Shown in pieces: positions 7,006-8,805 of a stretch of 8,805 nucleotides of DNA (position 1 is its first letter; every line of letters starts with the position of its first letter). The DNA is from Oscillospiraceae bacterium. GTDB lineage: Bacteria > Bacillota_A > Clostridia > Oscillospirales > Oscillospiraceae. The position numbers and the translations under genes were made by a program. Under the pieces are notes generated by a model that did not search any database, was not told the origin of the DNA, and saw nothing but the letters and a program-made list of their open reading frames with translations. The stretch is from contig JAFUES010000080.1 of the NCBI GenBank assembly GCA_017470325.1, positions 1 to 8,805 of the forward strand. The letters are read 5' to 3'.

Positions 7006-8610
7006 ATGCCGACAGATAGTACCATCCCCATTGTGGTCGGTGTCACAGGCCATCGGGCCATCCGCCCGGAGGACCATGCGGCGCTGTACGCAGCAGTAAA
7101 AAATGAACTGAAAAAGCTTCGAAACCTGTGCTCCCACTCCCGGGTCCTGATGCTCAACAGCCTTGCCGAGGAAGGGGATCTGCTCTGCGCAGACGCTGCG
7201 GAGGAGCTGGGCATCCCGCTGATCGCGGCGCTGCCCATGGAGCGGGATCACTATGAACCGGACTTCAGTGAAACGGGCATCGCGCGCTTTCGCCATCACT
7301 GTGACCGGGCGGAGCAGGTATTCGTCGCACCCGCCACGGAGCGCCTGCCGGAGACGGGACCGGATCGGGACTATCAATACCGCCAGGCGGGGATCTATGT
7401 GGCCGCCCATTGCCATGTGCTCCTGGCCCTGTGGGACGGCGGCCCCGGCACGGCGGCAGCCTGCGGCACCTCGGAGGCGGTGGACTTTGCCCTGCGGGGC
7501 AGCTATTTCCCCGCCCGCGGCGTCTCCCTGCGCTCCGACAGCAACGAGGCAGTACTCCATGTATTCACGCCCCGCGGAGAGCACACGGAGGAGGCCGCAG
7601 GGACTGTGCATGCGCTGGGGAACTGGGAAAAGGTACAGGAGATCCTCATCCGAACAGACCGCTTCAACGCGCTGGCCGCGGTGCAGCCGCAGACGGACGC
7701 CCCTCTTCTGCCAGCCGATCACGGGGACGACCCCCTGCTTGTACGGATGGAACAGGTCTATGGGGCGGCCAGTTCCATCAGCGGCGCCGCCGCGAAGAAA
7801 TACCGGCGGGTGCTGGCCGGGTTGGCCATTGCCAGCATGCTCCTGACCATGGCTTTCCTGCTCTACGACGAGGCCGAGGCCTATTGGATGATCCTGCTCT
7901 GCGGCGCCATGCTGCTGGCCGCCTGGGGCTGCCGGCGCTTTGCGGTCCGCTTTGACTGCCACCAGCTGTATCTGGAGTGCCGCGCCCTGGCGGAGTCCCT
8001 GCGGGTGCAGGCTTACCTCCGCTATGCCGGCAGCGGCATCCAGGCCGCGGATCATCTGTCCTGGACCCAGCAGGAGGAAACCGCCTGGATCATGGACGCC
8101 CTGTGCGTGCTGGTCATCGGCCAGGCTCCGACGCAGGCACATGACATCCGGGAATGCTGGGTGGAAGGCCAGCGGAAGTATCACCAGTGGGCCGGCGGGC
8201 GGACGCTCCAAGACTATCGGGTCAGTGAACGGGTCGTGCAGACCGCTCTGGGGCTGAGCATCGCGCTTTACCTCGCCGCCGTGGTCTTTGAATTGCTGTG
8301 CGGCGGTTTGATCTTACAGCCCCGGCTTTTTGTGCCGGATGTGGAGGTCTACCGGACACTCTTGAAGCTTCTGCTGGGCAGCATTTCTGCTGTCACCCTG
8401 TTTATCTCCAACTATTACGGCCGCCTGTCTCTGCCCCGGCAGCTGTCCGACCACGGGAAGATGGAGCGCTTCTACCGCAAGATGTATGAGCAGCTGGAGC
8501 TGCACGGCCAGACGGACGCGCTGCTCTCTGTGCTGGCTCGGGAAGAGCTGATCGAAAATGGGAACTGGTATTCCTATCAGCGGGACAACACCCCGGATAT
8601 CAGTCTGTGA
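7006..8610 (+). CDS. SLOG nucleotide-binding domain fused to a four-helix SLATT-like membrane module
   Basis: The N-terminal part (about 7-190) is a Rossmann-like SLOG domain. It shows VVGVTGHR (10-17), then IPLIAALPMERDHY (70-83), YRQAGIYVAAHCHVLLALWDG (125-145) and GTSEAV (154-159), the usual glycine-rich nucleotide site with a conserved acidic residue. SLOG domains bind NAD-derived or other nucleotides; in Thoeris ThsA the SLOG domain senses a TIR-made cyclic ADP-ribose. The C-terminal part holds two helix pairs, about 268-286 with 292-309 and 412-434 with 452-468. The first pair is followed by LECRALAESLRVQAYLR and the protein ends with EELIENGNWYSYQRDNTP. Both motifs recall SLATT-type membrane effectors, which are thought to form pores. 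An even helix count places SLOG and C-terminus in the cytoplasm. As the last operon gene, its likely role, by inference, is the effector triggered by the TIR product. The ligand is unproven. Confidence 0.83.
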   Translation: MPTDSTIPIVVGVTGHRAIRPEDHAALYAAVKNELKKLRNLCSHSRVLMLNSLAEEGDLLCADAAEELGIPLIAALPMERDHYEPDFSETGIARFRHHCDRAEQVFVAPATERLPETGPDRDYQYRQAGIYVAAHCHVLLALWDGGPGTAAACGTSEAVDFALRGSYFPARGVSLRSDSNEAVLHVFTPRGEHTEEAAGTVHALGNWEKVQEILIRTDRFNALAAVQPQTDAPLLPADHGDDPLLVRMEQVYGAASSISGAAAKKYRRVLAGLAIASMLLTMAFLLYDEAEAYWMILLCGAMLLAAWGCRRFAVRFDCHQLYLECRALAESLRVQAYLRYAGSGIQAADHLSWTQQEETAWIMDALCVLVIGQAPTQAHDIRECWVEGQRKYHQWAGGRTLQDYRVSERVVQTALGLSIALYLAAVVFELLCGGLILQPRLFVPDVEVYRTLLKLLLGSISAVTLFISNYYGRLSLPRQLSDHGKMERFYRKMYEQLELHGQTDALLSVLAREELIENGNWYSYQRDNTPDISL

Positions 8611-8621
8611 TCTACAACGCC

Positions 8622-8661
8622 AACAGGAAAGCGCCTGCCATGCGGCAGGCGCTTTCCTGTT
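8622..8661 (+). terminator. Intrinsic terminator closing the operon
   Basis: A perfect 18-base-pair stem (8622-8639 with 8644-8661) encloses the 4-base loop ATGC, with a very GC-rich upper stem (GCGCCTGCC). A T-rich run (TGTTTCTTATT) overlaps the stem base and follows it, which suits termination of the plus-strand operon 11 bases after its last stop. On the minus strand the hairpin lies 2 bases beyond the convergent gene's stop but lacks a T tract, so action in that direction is less certain. Confidence 0.9.
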
Positions 8662-8663
8662 TC

Positions 8664-8805
8664 TTATTCGGTTTCTTCCAGCCGTTCTTTGTATCGCTCC
8701 AGGACATTGTAAATGCCGTCCTCCGACAGGACACCGCGCTGCAGGCCCCGGGGCAGAAAGCCGGAATCGTCATCGTAATAATCCTGCCACCACTGGAAGC
8801 TTTCA
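8664..8805 (-). CDS. Hypothetical protein, C-terminal fragment (5' end outside window)
   Basis: On the minus strand, an open frame enters from the right edge and ends in TAA at 8664-8666. It gives 46 residues that start ESFQWWQDYYDDDSG and end YKERLEETE. Codon use (ctg, gac, ggc) matches the neighbouring genes, and the stop abuts the terminator hairpin as expected for a real convergent gene. The tail is acidic and probably helical at the end. I do not recognise the family, and too little is visible to propose a function. It is probably not part of the operon because it runs in the opposite direction. Confidence 0.55.
   Translation of the reverse strand, partial: ESFQWWQDYYDDDSGFLPRGLQRGVLSEDGIYNVLERYKERLEETE

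Noticed and set aside
6919..8211. A 430-codon open frame on the minus strand opposite the SLOG-SLATT gene
   Set aside because: It lies opposite a gene with clear SLOG motifs and membrane helices, and its product has no coherent domain. It is a GC-driven shadow.
1..8610. An internal promoter or second transcription unit within the five-gene run
   Set aside because: The largest gap between genes is 25 bases and is occupied by a ribosome binding site. I found no convincing -35/-10 pair in the gaps.

Overview
The window is GC-rich and densely coded. Its codon use favours ctg, gcc and gac, and its Shine-Dalgarno sites look like those of Firmicutes. This fits a high-GC gut Clostridia lineage such as Oscillospiraceae or Eubacteriales; that placement is inferred from composition and protein style only. 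There is no transposase, integrase, tRNA, rRNA or CRISPR array.

Bases 1 to 8610 hold five co-directional genes with almost no space between them (gaps of 14, -4, 25 and 4 bases), so they read as one operon. The first gene enters from the left edge, so the operon promoter lies outside the window. A strong hairpin terminator at 8622-8661 closes it, and a convergent gene of unknown function begins its 3' end just beyond.

Gene order: (1) an HD-type metal-dependent phosphohydrolase-like protein with a C-terminal RyR-like domain; (2) a degenerate TIR domain, one membrane helix and a short LRR cap; (3) an intact TIR domain that keeps its predicted catalytic glutamate, one membrane helix and a short LRR region; (4) a 1018-residue protein with a very degenerate TIR-like N-terminus, one membrane helix and two long leucine-rich-repeat arrays; (5) a SLOG nucleotide-binding domain fused to a four-helix, SLATT-like membrane module.

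My reading, which is inference, is a membrane-based immune or conflict signalling system. The LRR ectodomains would sense something outside or at the envelope, and the TIR layer inside would make a NAD-derived signal. The SLOG domain would bind that signal and gate the SLATT-like membrane effector, while the HD-RyR protein would tune or remove the nucleotide signal. The TIR-plus-SLOG pairing recalls Thoeris, and the TIR-membrane-LRR proteins resemble Toll-like receptors with the domain order reversed. I do not know of a described system with this exact gene set.
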